Shown here piece after piece: positions 18,340-27,525 of a stretch of DNA of 64,000 nt. Below the pieces are notes generated by a model that was given only the letters and a program-made list of their open reading frames with translations, did no database searches and had not been told where the DNA came from. Where the stretch lies: the NCBI GenBank assembly GCA_041688015.1, contig JBDNIY010000001.1, positions 558,001 through 622,000 of the forward strand, in the 5' to 3' direction. The stretch's first letter is position 1; each line of letters starts with the position of its first letter. The DNA comes from Parvibaculum sp041688015 (GTDB lineage: Bacteria > Pseudomonadota > Alphaproteobacteria > Parvibaculales > Parvibaculaceae). Both the position numbers and the translations under genes were made by a program.

Positions 18340-19707
18340 ATGCAGACCCAAATGAAAACCGACATCGTGACCATCATTCTCGCTGCTGGTAAAAGCACGC
18401 GGATGAAGTCAGCACTCCCCAAGGTCTTGCACCCCATTGCCGGTCGAGCCATGTTGGGTCATGTCCTAAGCGCCGCTCTGAGGGATGAAAACGCACAAAC
18501 GGTTCTTGTTGTTGGCCCCGGCATGGAGAGTGTCGCCAGCTATGCGCATAGCATCGCGCCCGATTTGACCGTTGCCATTCAGCGCGATCAGCGCGGCACA
18601 GGCGATGCCGTCAAGGCGGCGCTGCCCAAAGTTACAACCGAGAACGGCGTTGCGCTCGTGGTCTTCGGCGATACTCCACTGATTCAACCCGAAATACTTG
18701 CAACAATGGCCGCTGACTGCACGCAGGAAACGCCGATTGTTGTATTAGGTTTTGAAGCGCGTAACCCCGCTCCCTACGGCCGTTTGGTTCGTGATGAGCA
18801 GGGCGCTCTCGTCCGTATCGTTGAAGCCAAGGACGCGAGCGCAGAGGAACGCGCCATCACGCTGTGCAACGGCGGCGCTATGGCCATTCGCCTTGAACAT
18901 CTCAAAAGCCTGATCGGCAAATTAGAAACCGGCAACAAGGCGGGCGAGTTTTATCTCACCGACATTGTGGGCCACGCGCGCGATGCCGGCCTCACCTGCG
19001 CCATCGTCGAAGCGCCAGAGGCCGACATTCAGGGCGTCAACAGCCGTTCAGATCTCGCCGCCGTCGAGGCTGAAATGCAGCGCCGCTTGCGCGCCCGCGC
19101 CATGGCCAATGGCGCGACATTGGCCGACCCGAATACGGTCTATCTCTCCGCTGACACGATCATCGGCCAAGACGTCACCATTGGCCAAAATGTAGTGATC
19201 GGCCCCGGCGTCGAAATTGCTGCTGGCGTCACCATCAAACCTTTTTCGCATCTTGAAGGCGGGCGCATTGGGGAAGGCGCATTGATAGGCCCCTTTGCGC
19301 GCATCCGCCCCGGCTCCGACATCGGCAAAGATGTGCATATCGGCAATTTTGTCGAGACCAAGAAAGCCAAAGTCGAAGACGGCGCCAAGATCAATCATCT
19401 GTCCTATATCGGCGATGCCCGCGTTGGGGCGCGCGCCAATATTGGGGCGGGCACGATCACCTGCAACTACGACGGCTTCAACAAGCACTTTACCGACATT
19501 GGCGCGGACGCCTTCATCGGCTCCAATTCATCGCTTGTCGCACCGGTCAAGATCGGCGACGGCGCTTACACAGGCTCAGGCAGCGTCATTACAAAGGACG
19601 TTGCCGCAGATGCCCTTGCCGTCGAACGCACCAAACAAATCGAGCGCCCCGGTTGGGCTGCTCATTTTCGGGCTAGGTTCATGGACCTTAAGAAAGCGAT
19701 CTCCTGA
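18340..19707 (+). CDS. glmU: Bifunctional N-acetylglucosamine-1-phosphate uridyltransferase / glucosamine-1-phosphate acetyltransferase
   Basis: Makes UDP-GlcNAc for peptidoglycan and lipopolysaccharide. The N-terminal pyrophosphorylase has LAAGKSTRM (14-22) and ALPKVLHPIAGR; the C-terminal part is a left-handed beta-helix with hexapeptide repeats (IGQDVTIGQNVVIGPGVEI) and the acetyl-CoA region (IGAGTITCNYDG, FIGSNSSLVAPVKIG). I chose the ATG at 18340 (455 residues, the normal length; AGAAG 5 bases upstream); a frame from a GTG at 18304 is longer. The stop overlaps the glmS start (TGATG). Confidence 0.95.
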   Translation: MQTQMKTDIVTIILAAGKSTRMKSALPKVLHPIAGRAMLGHVLSAALRDENAQTVLVVGPGMESVASYAHSIAPDLTVAIQRDQRGTGDAVKAALPKVTTENGVALVVFGDTPLIQPEILATMAADCTQETPIVVLGFEARNPAPYGRLVRDEQGALVRIVEAKDASAEERAITLCNGGAMAIRLEHLKSLIGKLETGNKAGEFYLTDIVGHARDAGLTCAIVEAPEADIQGVNSRSDLAAVEAEMQRRLRARAMANGATLADPNTVYLSADTIIGQDVTIGQNVVIGPGVEIAAGVTIKPFSHLEGGRIGEGALIGPFARIRPGSDIGKDVHIGNFVETKKAKVEDGAKINHLSYIGDARVGARANIGAGTITCNYDGFNKHFTDIGADAFIGSNSSLVAPVKIGDGAYTGSGSVITKDVAADALAVERTKQIERPGWAAHFRARFMDLKKAIS

Positions 19708-21530
19708 TGTGCGGTATCGTAGGCGTTCTTGGCGCAAAACCCGCCGCGCCAATTATTCTGGAGGCTCTGAAGCGCCTTGAATATCGCGGCTATGATTCCG
19801 CAGGCATTGCCACGCTGGTTGAAGGCGGCATTCTGCGCCGCCGTGCTCAAGGTAAATTGTTCAACCTGAAAAAGGCGCTCGACGATGCGCCGCTGGCTGG
19901 CACAATCGGTATTGGCCACACGCGCTGGGCGACGCATGGCGCGCCTAATGAAACCAATGCGCATCCCCATGTCACAGACCGCGTTGCCATCGTTCACAAC
20001 GGCATCATCGAGAACTTCCGCGAATTGCGCGAACAACTGACGCGCGACGGCGCTCATTTTACAACGGAAACAGATTCCGAAGTTATCGCGCATCTTGTGA
20101 CCCATTATCTGAACAAAGGGCTCACCTCCCACGCAGCGGCCAAAGCAGCCATTGATGAACTCGAAGGCGCGTTTGCGCTTGGCATCATTTTCAATGACGA
20201 AGACGATCTCATCATCGGCGCGCGACGCGGCTGCCCATTGGCTGTTGGCTATGGGGACGGAGCGATGTATCTGGGGTCGGACGCTTTTGCCCTTGCCCCT
20301 ATGACCAATCGCATTGCTTTCATGGAAGATGGCGACCGCGTCGAGATCACCCGCAGTAGCGCGCATTTCTTTGACGTCAATGGCACGCACGTCGAGCGGC
20401 CCATTCGCATCACCGATGTAACCAGCGCCATGGTCGATAAAGGCAACTACCGCCACTTCATGGCCAAGGAAATCTTTGAGCAGCCAGAAGTGATCGGTCA
20501 CACGCTCAGCCAATATATCAATCCGCTCGACGACAGCTTGCGCCTGCCGCCCTTGCCGATTGACCTCGCGACTGTGCCACGCATCACCATCATTGCCTGC
20601 GGCACAGCGTCTTATGCTGGGCATGTCGCCAAATATTGGTTCGAGCGCTATGCCCGCGTATCGGTCGAAGTCGATATCGCCTCCGAGTTTCGCTACCGCG
20701 AAGCCGCCATGCCGAAGGGTGGCCTTGCCATTTTCATTTCGCAATCAGGTGAAACCGCTGACACATTGGCCGCGCTACGCTATTGCAAAGCGCAAGGCCA
20801 AACCATTCTCTCCATCGTCAATGTAACGGAGAGCTCCATTGCGCGTGACAGCGACGTCATCATGCCAACATTCGCAGGCCCCGAAATCGGCGTTGCCTCC
20901 ACTAAGGCCTTCACCTGCCAGTTGACCGTTCTTGCGGTATTGGCGCTGGCAACAGCGCAAGCGCGCGGTGAACTAGCCACAGATGAAGCCCACAGGCTCG
21001 CCCGCGTGCTGATGGAAACGCCGCGCCACGTCGCCGACGCGCTCATGCAGGATGACGCGATCCGCATCCTCGCTGCCGAAGTCGCCAAGGTGCGCGATGT
21101 CCTCTATCTGGGCCGCGGCCATTTCTTTCCCATTGCCTTGGAAGGCGCCCTGAAGCTGAAAGAAATTTCCTATATTCATGCCGAAGGCTATGCGGCCGGT
21201 GAGTTGAAGCATGGCCCCATTGCTTTGATCGACGAAGACGTGCCCGTCATCGCCATCGCGCCGGTCGATGCCTTATTTGAGAAAACCGTCTCCAACATGC
21301 AGGAAGTCATCGCGCGCGGCGGCAAGGTTGTCCTTATTTCTGATAAGGTCGGCATCGCGCGCGCGGGCATGGATGCCTGGGCGACTATCGAAGTCCCAGC
21401 GGTTGATACTTTCATTGCGCCGATCATCAATGCCATTCCGGTGCAGTTGCTGGCTTATCACGCCGCCGTGTCAAAAGGCACGGATGTGGACCAACCCCGC
21501 AATCTGGCAAAGTCTGTCACCGTCGAATAA
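19707..21530 (+). CDS. glmS: Glutamine-fructose-6-phosphate aminotransferase (isomerizing)
   Basis: First committed step of hexosamine synthesis: fructose-6-phosphate plus glutamine to glucosamine-6-phosphate. The 607-residue protein starts MCGIVGVLG, with Cys2 the glutaminase nucleophile after Met removal, and contains HTRWATHGAPNETNAHPH. Two SIS sugar-isomerase domains follow (ACGTASYAGHVAKYW; EFRYRE; ISQSGETADTLAALR) and the C-terminus KSVTVE is canonical. It overlaps glmU by a base and completes the UDP-GlcNAc pathway. No glmS ribozyme is visible. Confidence 0.97.
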   Translation: MCGIVGVLGAKPAAPIILEALKRLEYRGYDSAGIATLVEGGILRRRAQGKLFNLKKALDDAPLAGTIGIGHTRWATHGAPNETNAHPHVTDRVAIVHNGIIENFRELREQLTRDGAHFTTETDSEVIAHLVTHYLNKGLTSHAAAKAAIDELEGAFALGIIFNDEDDLIIGARRGCPLAVGYGDGAMYLGSDAFALAPMTNRIAFMEDGDRVEITRSSAHFFDVNGTHVERPIRITDVTSAMVDKGNYRHFMAKEIFEQPEVIGHTLSQYINPLDDSLRLPPLPIDLATVPRITIIACGTASYAGHVAKYWFERYARVSVEVDIASEFRYREAAMPKGGLAIFISQSGETADTLAALRYCKAQGQTILSIVNVTESSIARDSDVIMPTFAGPEIGVASTKAFTCQLTVLAVLALATAQARGELATDEAHRLARVLMETPRHVADALMQDDAIRILAAEVAKVRDVLYLGRGHFFPIALEGALKLKEISYIHAEGYAAGELKHGPIALIDEDVPVIAIAPVDALFEKTVSNMQEVIARGGKVVLISDKVGIARAGMDAWATIEVPAVDTFIAPIINAIPVQLLAYHAAVSKGTDVDQPRNLAKSVTVE

Positions 21531-21681
21531 TCATCCGTAGGCGAGAGATTCGCGGCAACTATCGGCTAGCAAATGCCCCGAAGTTTAAGCAACATGGCAT
21601 AAGCCGTTCATTTTCAATGGCTTTATTACGAATCGCCGACAACATCTCCTTGCGTGGTAATATTCGCACAGGAGAGATTCG

Positions 21682-22977
21682 ATGTTGCAGACCCATGTGA
21701 AACATATTTTGAGGGGGGCCGCCGTTGCGGCGCTGCTGTTGCTGCCTGTGCCTGCAACCTCCATCACCAATGCACCCAGCGCAACTCCAGCTCTGCCGCC
21801 TGCGACCGCCGCAATGGATCTTGATGCGGGGGCGTCGGCTGTTGAACACCACAAATATGGATTGGCCGTCCAACGCCTAACGCGCGCTATCGAGAGCCAA
21901 GTACTCAACGGTGAGGCCTTGGCGCTCGCCTACCATCATCGCGGCATCGCACAACAAAAACTCGGTTTTGATGACCTTGCCATTCTCGACTACACAAAAG
22001 CGATGGAGCTTGACGCCCTGCCGCATGATGTTTTGGCCCGCGCCTATTACAATCGCGGCCTTGCCAAGTCGAAGGTTGGGAACACGGTTGGCGCCGAACT
22101 CGACTATTCCCATGCCATCGAATATGCCCCGCATTACGCCGCCGCCTATCACAACCGCGCCAATCTCGAACGCGAACGTGACGACTACCCAACGGCGATC
22201 CGGGACTATTCAATTGCCATTAACAATCTGAGCGGGCAGGCGCGCACGTTGCCGCTGATGGGCCGCGCGCTTTCCCATGAAAAATCAGGCGACAGCGCGT
22301 CTGCCGCCGTCGACCTCGATCAATTGCTCGCCATTGATCCCACGTATAAACCCGCCGCCCAGATGCGACGCGAACTGGCATCGCTGCCCGCCACTAACCC
22401 TCTGGCAAGCACCTCCAATGACGCGCTTGAAACGGGCTCCATCTCGCAAAGCAGCGTCACGCCCCGTCACGGCGAAGTGATCCAGCAAACAGCGCAAAAC
22501 GGATGGGAGACAAAAACCACCCGCTACGACGTGCCCACGCGGGTCATGCCGCCCAAGGTCCTTGCCGCAACCCCCCAACAGGACGACGACGAGTTGATCA
22601 CAGGTTCGCTTCGCCCCATCGACATGGTGCCTGCACCGACACAGACAGCCGTCGAAACGGCATCCATCGAACCAACCGCACCCACGCCTCCGCCTGTAAC
22701 GCCAGTCGCGACCGCCCCCGCATCGAGCAGAAACTACAAAGTGCAACTGGGTGCTTTCCGGGCACCTCAACTTGCCACGCAGGCCTGGAACCAGATATCT
22801 CAGAAAAACGCTGCCCTTGTCGCCTCGCTGACCTTCACCATCGAGCAGGCAGACCTTGGCGCCCGCGGGACTTATTTCCGTCTGCAAGCAGGTAATTTCC
22901 AAACGGTAGCAGATGCCCGCTCGCGCTGCGCCGATTTTGCAGCACGTAAAGTCGACTGCATCGTCGTCTCCCGCTGA
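21682..22977 (+). CDS. Exported TPR and SPOR domain protein
   Basis: A 431-residue protein with a signal peptide (hydrophobic segment about residues 11-26). Residues 50-235 form about four tetratricopeptide repeats (for example LALAYHHRGIAQQKLGFDDL and ARAYYNRGLAKSKVGNTVGA), a Pro/Thr-rich linker follows, and residues 353-431 are a SPOR domain (YKVQLGAFRAPQLATQAW ... YFRLQAGNFQTVADARSRC), which binds glycan strands stripped of peptides at septa. It is likely a periplasmic factor for cell-wall remodelling or division. AGGAG precedes the ATG. It stands alone between glmS and the HMG-CoA-synthase-like gene. Confidence 0.85.
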   Translation: MLQTHVKHILRGAAVAALLLLPVPATSITNAPSATPALPPATAAMDLDAGASAVEHHKYGLAVQRLTRAIESQVLNGEALALAYHHRGIAQQKLGFDDLAILDYTKAMELDALPHDVLARAYYNRGLAKSKVGNTVGAELDYSHAIEYAPHYAAAYHNRANLERERDDYPTAIRDYSIAINNLSGQARTLPLMGRALSHEKSGDSASAAVDLDQLLAIDPTYKPAAQMRRELASLPATNPLASTSNDALETGSISQSSVTPRHGEVIQQTAQNGWETKTTRYDVPTRVMPPKVLAATPQQDDDELITGSLRPIDMVPAPTQTAVETASIEPTAPTPPPVTPVATAPASSRNYKVQLGAFRAPQLATQAWNQISQKNAALVASLTFTIEQADLGARGTYFRLQAGNFQTVADARSRCADFAARKVDCIVVSR

Positions 22978-23200
22978 CACTTATCTTCATTGAAACGGCC
23001 GCGTTGTTCTGTGCATCCAAGCGACGTTAGCCACCGGGTTTATGAGATCAAATAGGCTGTTGGCGCTTTTTTTAGCGGAAACTTGCGGTTGACGTAGCGG
23101 CGACCGCTAGGCCTGCCTGTTGTCGAAGCCCCTGCTAAGTCGTTAAACTACGGCCAAACATTAAGTTCGCCCGAGCGAGCAAAAATAGGAGAGGGAGACG

Positions 23201-24709
23201 ATGGCTCAGCAGTCGATCGGTCTGACAGGCTTTGGCGGATACATTCCCCGGCTTCGCTTACAACGCAAATCCGTTGCCCAAGCCAATGCTTGGATTGCAC
23301 CGAATTTTCTCGGCAAAGGCAAGGGCGAGCGTTCCATGGCCAACTGGGACGAAGATTCTGTGACCATGGCCGTCGAGGCCGCTCGCGACCTTCTGGGCCC
23401 CGACGAAGATCGCTCGCATGTCGATGCGCTCTATTTCGGTTCGACCACCATGCCCTTCAAGGACCGCCTCAACTCAGGCATCATTGCCGCCGCCTTGACC
23501 CTCGACGAGGACATCCGCGCCATCGACATCGGCTCAACTCAACGCGCAGGCACGTCGGCTCTCATGCAGGCCCTGACCGCCGTCAAGGCAGGTGAAGCAA
23601 AACACGCGCTGGTTTTAGCATCTGATCATCGCAAGACACGCGCCGCCAGCGCCCAAGAGCTTGATTTTGGCGACGGCGCAGCGGCCCTGTCGGTTGGCAC
23701 CGAAAATGTCATCGCCACATATCTTGGCGGCAGCAGCCTGACCATCGACTTCGTTGATCACTTTCGTGGCGACACAAGCGAATTTGACTACGGCTGGGAA
23801 GAACGCTGGATTCGCGACGAAGGCTACACAAAGATCATTCCGCGCGCCGTCAAAGCAGCACTTGAAAATTCAGGCGTCAACGCCGCCGACATCAAGCATT
23901 TTATTCTTCCAACCACCTTCGGAACCAAGTTTGTTTCGCAACTCGCAAAGGCCAGCGGCATCAACCCGGACGCCGCCCGCGACACGCTCGCGGCCAATTG
24001 CGGTGAAACAGGCGCGGCGCACTCCCTCGTCATGCTCATTCACGCCTTGCAGACAGACGTGAAGCCCGGCGACAAGGTTATGGTCTTGCATTTTGGCGGC
24101 GGCTGCGATGCACTTGTCTTTGAGGCAACGGACAAACTTACAAACCAGGCCAGCAAACGCGGCATCGCGGGTTCGCTGGCGGCAGGAAAGCCCGAAACCA
24201 ACTACATGAAATTCCTCACCTTCAACGGCCTTGTTGAATGGGAACAAGGGATGCGCGGCGAACAGGATAAAAAAACAGCCTTGACCACGCTCTATCGCAA
24301 CGAGGCCATGCTGATGGGCCTCGTCGGTGGGCGCTGCACTGAAACGGGCGTTGTCCAGTTTCCGAGGTCGCGCATTTCGGTCAATCCAAACAACCATACA
24401 GTCGACACGCAGGAACCCTACAAGTTCGCAGATCGAAAGGCGAAAATTCTGTCTTGGTCCGCCGACTTCCTGTCCTTTTCCATGAGCCCGCCCAATCATT
24501 ATGGCATGGTCGTGTTCGACGAAGGCGGACGTATCATGATGGACTTCACCGACATCGAGCAGGGCACGGTCGATAGCGGCATGGAGGTTCACCTCGTCTT
24601 CCGCATCAAGGATATCGACCATAAACGCGGCTTCCGCCGATACTTCTGGAAAGCGGTCCCCGTGATCAGTGCAAATGCAAATTCCAAAACCGGCCAGGCG
24701 GCTGAATAG
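23201..24709 (+). CDS. HMG-CoA-synthase-fold protein with C-terminal OB-fold (DUF35-like) domain, catalytic residues replaced
   Basis: A 502-residue protein. Residues 5-330 follow the 3-hydroxy-3-methylglutaryl-CoA synthase fold (GLTGFGGYIPRLRL ... ALVLASDHRKTRAASAQELDFGDGAAAL). Residues ~350-490 look like the DUF35/OB-fold partner of archaeal thiolase-HMGCS complexes. By alignment with Staphylococcus aureus HMG-CoA synthase, Cys111 is Gln114 here and Glu79 is Thr82, so normal HMG-CoA synthase chemistry is unlikely. The zinc-ribbon cysteines of DUF35 are reduced to one (GGRCTETG). It lies 32 bp upstream of a thiolase and probably forms a complex with it. The start is preceded by GGAGAGGGAG. 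Confidence 0.8.
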   Translation: MAQQSIGLTGFGGYIPRLRLQRKSVAQANAWIAPNFLGKGKGERSMANWDEDSVTMAVEAARDLLGPDEDRSHVDALYFGSTTMPFKDRLNSGIIAAALTLDEDIRAIDIGSTQRAGTSALMQALTAVKAGEAKHALVLASDHRKTRAASAQELDFGDGAAALSVGTENVIATYLGGSSLTIDFVDHFRGDTSEFDYGWEERWIRDEGYTKIIPRAVKAALENSGVNAADIKHFILPTTFGTKFVSQLAKASGINPDAARDTLAANCGETGAAHSLVMLIHALQTDVKPGDKVMVLHFGGGCDALVFEATDKLTNQASKRGIAGSLAAGKPETNYMKFLTFNGLVEWEQGMRGEQDKKTALTTLYRNEAMLMGLVGGRCTETGVVQFPRSRISVNPNNHTVDTQEPYKFADRKAKILSWSADFLSFSMSPPNHYGMVVFDEGGRIMMDFTDIEQGTVDSGMEVHLVFRIKDIDHKRGFRRYFWKAVPVISANANSKTGQAAE

Positions 24710-24741
24710 CCCTGACCAAAAGCCAATAGGGAGAAATAGCT

Positions 24742-25944
24742 ATGGCGGCAGGTATCAAAGACAAAGTTGCGATCCTCGGCATGGGTTGTTCCAAGTTCGG
24801 TGAACGCTGGGACGCTGGTCCGGAAGAACTGATGGTCGAGGCCTATCTCGAAGCCATGCAGGATGCCGGCATTGAACCCACCCAGATCGACGCGGCGTGG
24901 TTTTCCACCCATATCGACGAGGTGGGCACAGGCAAGAGCGGTACGCCGCTCTCCTTGGCGCTGCGCCTTCCCAACATCGCGGTCACCCGCGTCGAAAATT
25001 TCTGCGCCGGTGGCTCGGAAGCCTTACGCGGCGCAGTCTATGCGGTGGCCTCTGGGGCCGCCGACATTGCCTTGGCGCTCGGCGTCGAAAAGCTGAAAGA
25101 CACCGGCTACGGTGGTCTGCCGGTTGGCAATGCGGGCACGCTCATCCCACAATATGCACCCTCAGGTTCTGCGCCGGGCAACTTCGCCCAACTGGCGTCG
25201 GCCTATCGCGCCAAGCATGGCGTTTCCAAGGAAGACCTGAAACGCGCCATCGCGCATGTTTCGGTCAAAAGCCACGCCAATGGCGCGCTGAACCCCAAAG
25301 CGCATCTGCAAAAAGTCATCACCGAAGAGCAGGTGATGAACGCACCGATGATCGCAGAACCTCTGGGCCTGTTTGATTGCTGTGGCGTGTCCGACGGCGC
25401 AGCGGCGGCCATCGTCACTACCCCAGAAATCGCCAAGGCGCTTGGCAAGCACAACATCGTCACCGTCAAGGCCATGCAGCTTTCGGTCTCCAACGGTCTC
25501 GAAAGTCAGCATAACTCATGGGACGGCAGCTATTTCCATACCGCCCGTATCGCTGCCAAAAAGGCCTATGCCGAAGCTGGCATCCAAAAGCCGCGCGACG
25601 AAGTCAGCATGATGGAAGTGCATGATTGCTTCTCCATCACCGAACTTGTGACCATGGAAGACCTGTTCATTTCGGCCGAAGGCACCGCCGTGAAGGACGT
25701 GATGGACGGCTTCTATGATGCCGATGGCAAAGTGCCTTGTCAGATCGACGGTGGCCTCAAGTGCTTTGGCCACCCCATCGGCGCCTCAGGTCTGCGTATG
25801 GCCTATGAGATGTATCTCCAGATTTTGGGCAGGGCAGGCCCACGCCAGTTAAAAGACCCGCGCATCGGTCTCACCCATAATCTGGGTGGCTCGCCCTCGC
25901 AAAATGTTTGTTCCGTCACCATCATCGGCGCACATGGCGCTTGA
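24742..25944 (+). CDS. Thiolase-family protein (SCP2/acetyl-CoA acetyltransferase-like)
   Basis: A 400-residue thiolase-fold protein. The nucleophile Cys88 is in ENFCAGGSEALRGAV, a histidine block is MEVHDCFSITEL, and near the C-terminus is CFGHPIGASGLRMAYEM. The sequence type is that of SCP-x-like thiolases, which also include steroid side-chain aldolases, so it could make or break a carbon-carbon bond of an acyl-CoA. AGGGAGA precedes the start. It follows an HMG-CoA-synthase-like/OB-fold gene at 32 bp, as in archaeal thiolase-HMGCS complexes. A strong terminator follows at 25967. Confidence 0.85.
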   Translation: MAAGIKDKVAILGMGCSKFGERWDAGPEELMVEAYLEAMQDAGIEPTQIDAAWFSTHIDEVGTGKSGTPLSLALRLPNIAVTRVENFCAGGSEALRGAVYAVASGAADIALALGVEKLKDTGYGGLPVGNAGTLIPQYAPSGSAPGNFAQLASAYRAKHGVSKEDLKRAIAHVSVKSHANGALNPKAHLQKVITEEQVMNAPMIAEPLGLFDCCGVSDGAAAAIVTTPEIAKALGKHNIVTVKAMQLSVSNGLESQHNSWDGSYFHTARIAAKKAYAEAGIQKPRDEVSMMEVHDCFSITELVTMEDLFISAEGTAVKDVMDGFYDADGKVPCQIDGGLKCFGHPIGASGLRMAYEMYLQILGRAGPRQLKDPRIGLTHNLGGSPSQNVCSVTIIGAHGA

Positions 25945-25966
25945 TCTCAATATCGAGTAAAAAGCG

Positions 25967-25994
25967 AAGGCCGGGAGCAATCCCGGCCTTTTTT
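25967..25994 (+). terminator. Rho-independent terminator after the thiolase gene
   Basis: A perfect 10-bp stem AAGGCCGGGA / TCCCGGCCTT with a GCAA tetraloop and further T residues. It begins 23 bp after the thiolase stop and ends only 11 bp before the ATG of the MBOAT gene. Confidence 0.92.
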
Positions 25995-26005
25995 ATGAGC
26001 TTCCC

Positions 26006-27514
26006 ATGCTGTTCAACTCGCCGATTTTTCTCTTTGCTTTTTTGCCGCTGACCGCCCTGATTTGCTTTCTCGTCCGGGCCTATATCAACCGTGAAGCGGC
26101 TCTCGCCTTTTTGGTGCTTGCCTCACTGTTTTTCTATGGCTGGTGGAACCCGGCCTATTTGCCGTTGCTGATCGGTCTTGCCATTTTCAACTTTCTGCTC
26201 GGCCGCATCATCCTGCTGGAACGAACCAAGCCGAACGGCGGTTGGAAAAACCTGCTCGTCACCTTTGGCGTCACCGCCGATCTCGGCGCGTTGGCCTATT
26301 TCAAGTATACCGATTTTTTCATCTCGACCGCCAATGCTGTCGCCGCCACCGATTGGCCGCTTCAACACATCATCTTGCCGCTCGCCATTTCCTTTTTTAC
26401 ATTCCAGAAAGTTGCCTATCTGGTCGATGCCGGGCGTGGCCATGTCGAACCGCATAGCTTCCTTGAATATTGTTTCTTCGTGATGTTCTTTCCCCAGCTC
26501 ATCGCCGGACCCATCGTCCATCACCACGAAATATTCTCGCAAACCAAAAAAGACCGCAGCTTCCGCTTCGACCGGATGAACCTCGCCATTGGTTTAACGA
26601 TCTTTGCTATCGGCCTCTTCAAAAAAGTCGTCTTCGCCGACAATCTGGCACCCCATGCATCCGCCGTTTTTGCGCAAGCGGGCGCAGGCCACGAAATTTC
26701 CTTCCTGCAGGCGTGGGAAGGCATGCTCGCTTATACCCTGCAGCTCTATTTCGACTTTTCAGGCTATTGCGACATGGCCATAGGTGCCGCGCGCATCTTC
26801 GGCATCAAGCTGCCGCTTAATTTTCATTCGCCCTATCAAGCGACCAGCATCATCGACTTCTGGCGGCGCTGGCACATGACCCTATCGCGGTTCCTGCGTG
26901 ACTATCTTTATTTTTCACTGGGCGGCAATCGCAAGGGTAGGGCGCGCCGCTATCTCAATCTGTTTCTCACCATGGCCATTGGCGGCCTCTGGCACGGCGC
27001 CGCCTGGACCTTTGTCTTCTGGGGTGCGCTGCATGGGGCCATGCTGATCGTCAATCACGGTTGGCGCGCTGTCTGGACTACACCCATCAATAGTTGGTGG
27101 TCACGCGGCATCTCACGAGCCTTCACATTTCTCTGTGTTGCTCTGGCCTGGGTGTTCTTTCGCGCGCCGGATACGCAAGCTGCTCTCGCCATCTATCGTG
27201 GCCTCATCGCATGGACGCCGGACATTTCCATGACGGCCATTGGAACCGATCTCGCATGGCTCATCGCATGGATGGCCATTATTTGGTTCTGGCCTAACAC
27301 ACAACAATGGATGGCCCGCATTCATCCCGCTTTCGATTTTTCGTCGCGCCAATTGCGCAGCGATCCGCTGCTGCTGCCGATTTCTGAAACGCGCTGGCGC
27401 CGCGCCATCGCGTGGCGGCCTGCCTTGCCACATGCCATCGTCATTGGCATAGCCACTGCTATTTCATTGCTGAGCTTGCAGCGCGTCAGCGAATTTCTTT
27501 ATTTCCAATTTTGA
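26006..27514 (+). CDS. MBOAT-family O-acyltransferase (AlgI-like)
   Basis: A 502-residue multi-pass membrane protein beginning MLFNSPIFLFAFLPL, the standard start of bacterial MBOAT proteins, with FFPQLIAGPIVHH, LYFDFSGYCDMAIG, FWRRWHMTLSRFLRDYLYF and GGLWHGAAWTFVFWG, whose histidine (about 333) is the catalytic residue. Such proteins move acyl groups across the inner membrane to acetylate polysaccharides. The next gene, 11 bp on, encodes an SGNH-like exported protein, the usual periplasmic partner. A strong terminator ends 11 bp before the ATG and no clear ribosome binding site is seen, so expression is puzzling. Confidence 0.93.
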   Translation: MLFNSPIFLFAFLPLTALICFLVRAYINREAALAFLVLASLFFYGWWNPAYLPLLIGLAIFNFLLGRIILLERTKPNGGWKNLLVTFGVTADLGALAYFKYTDFFISTANAVAATDWPLQHIILPLAISFFTFQKVAYLVDAGRGHVEPHSFLEYCFFVMFFPQLIAGPIVHHHEIFSQTKKDRSFRFDRMNLAIGLTIFAIGLFKKVVFADNLAPHASAVFAQAGAGHEISFLQAWEGMLAYTLQLYFDFSGYCDMAIGAARIFGIKLPLNFHSPYQATSIIDFWRRWHMTLSRFLRDYLYFSLGGNRKGRARRYLNLFLTMAIGGLWHGAAWTFVFWGALHGAMLIVNHGWRAVWTTPINSWWSRGISRAFTFLCVALAWVFFRAPDTQAALAIYRGLIAWTPDISMTAIGTDLAWLIAWMAIIWFWPNTQQWMARIHPAFDFSSRQLRSDPLLLPISETRWRRAIAWRPALPHAIVIGIATAISLLSLQRVSEFLYFQF

Positions 27515-27525
27515 GCAGATAGGTC

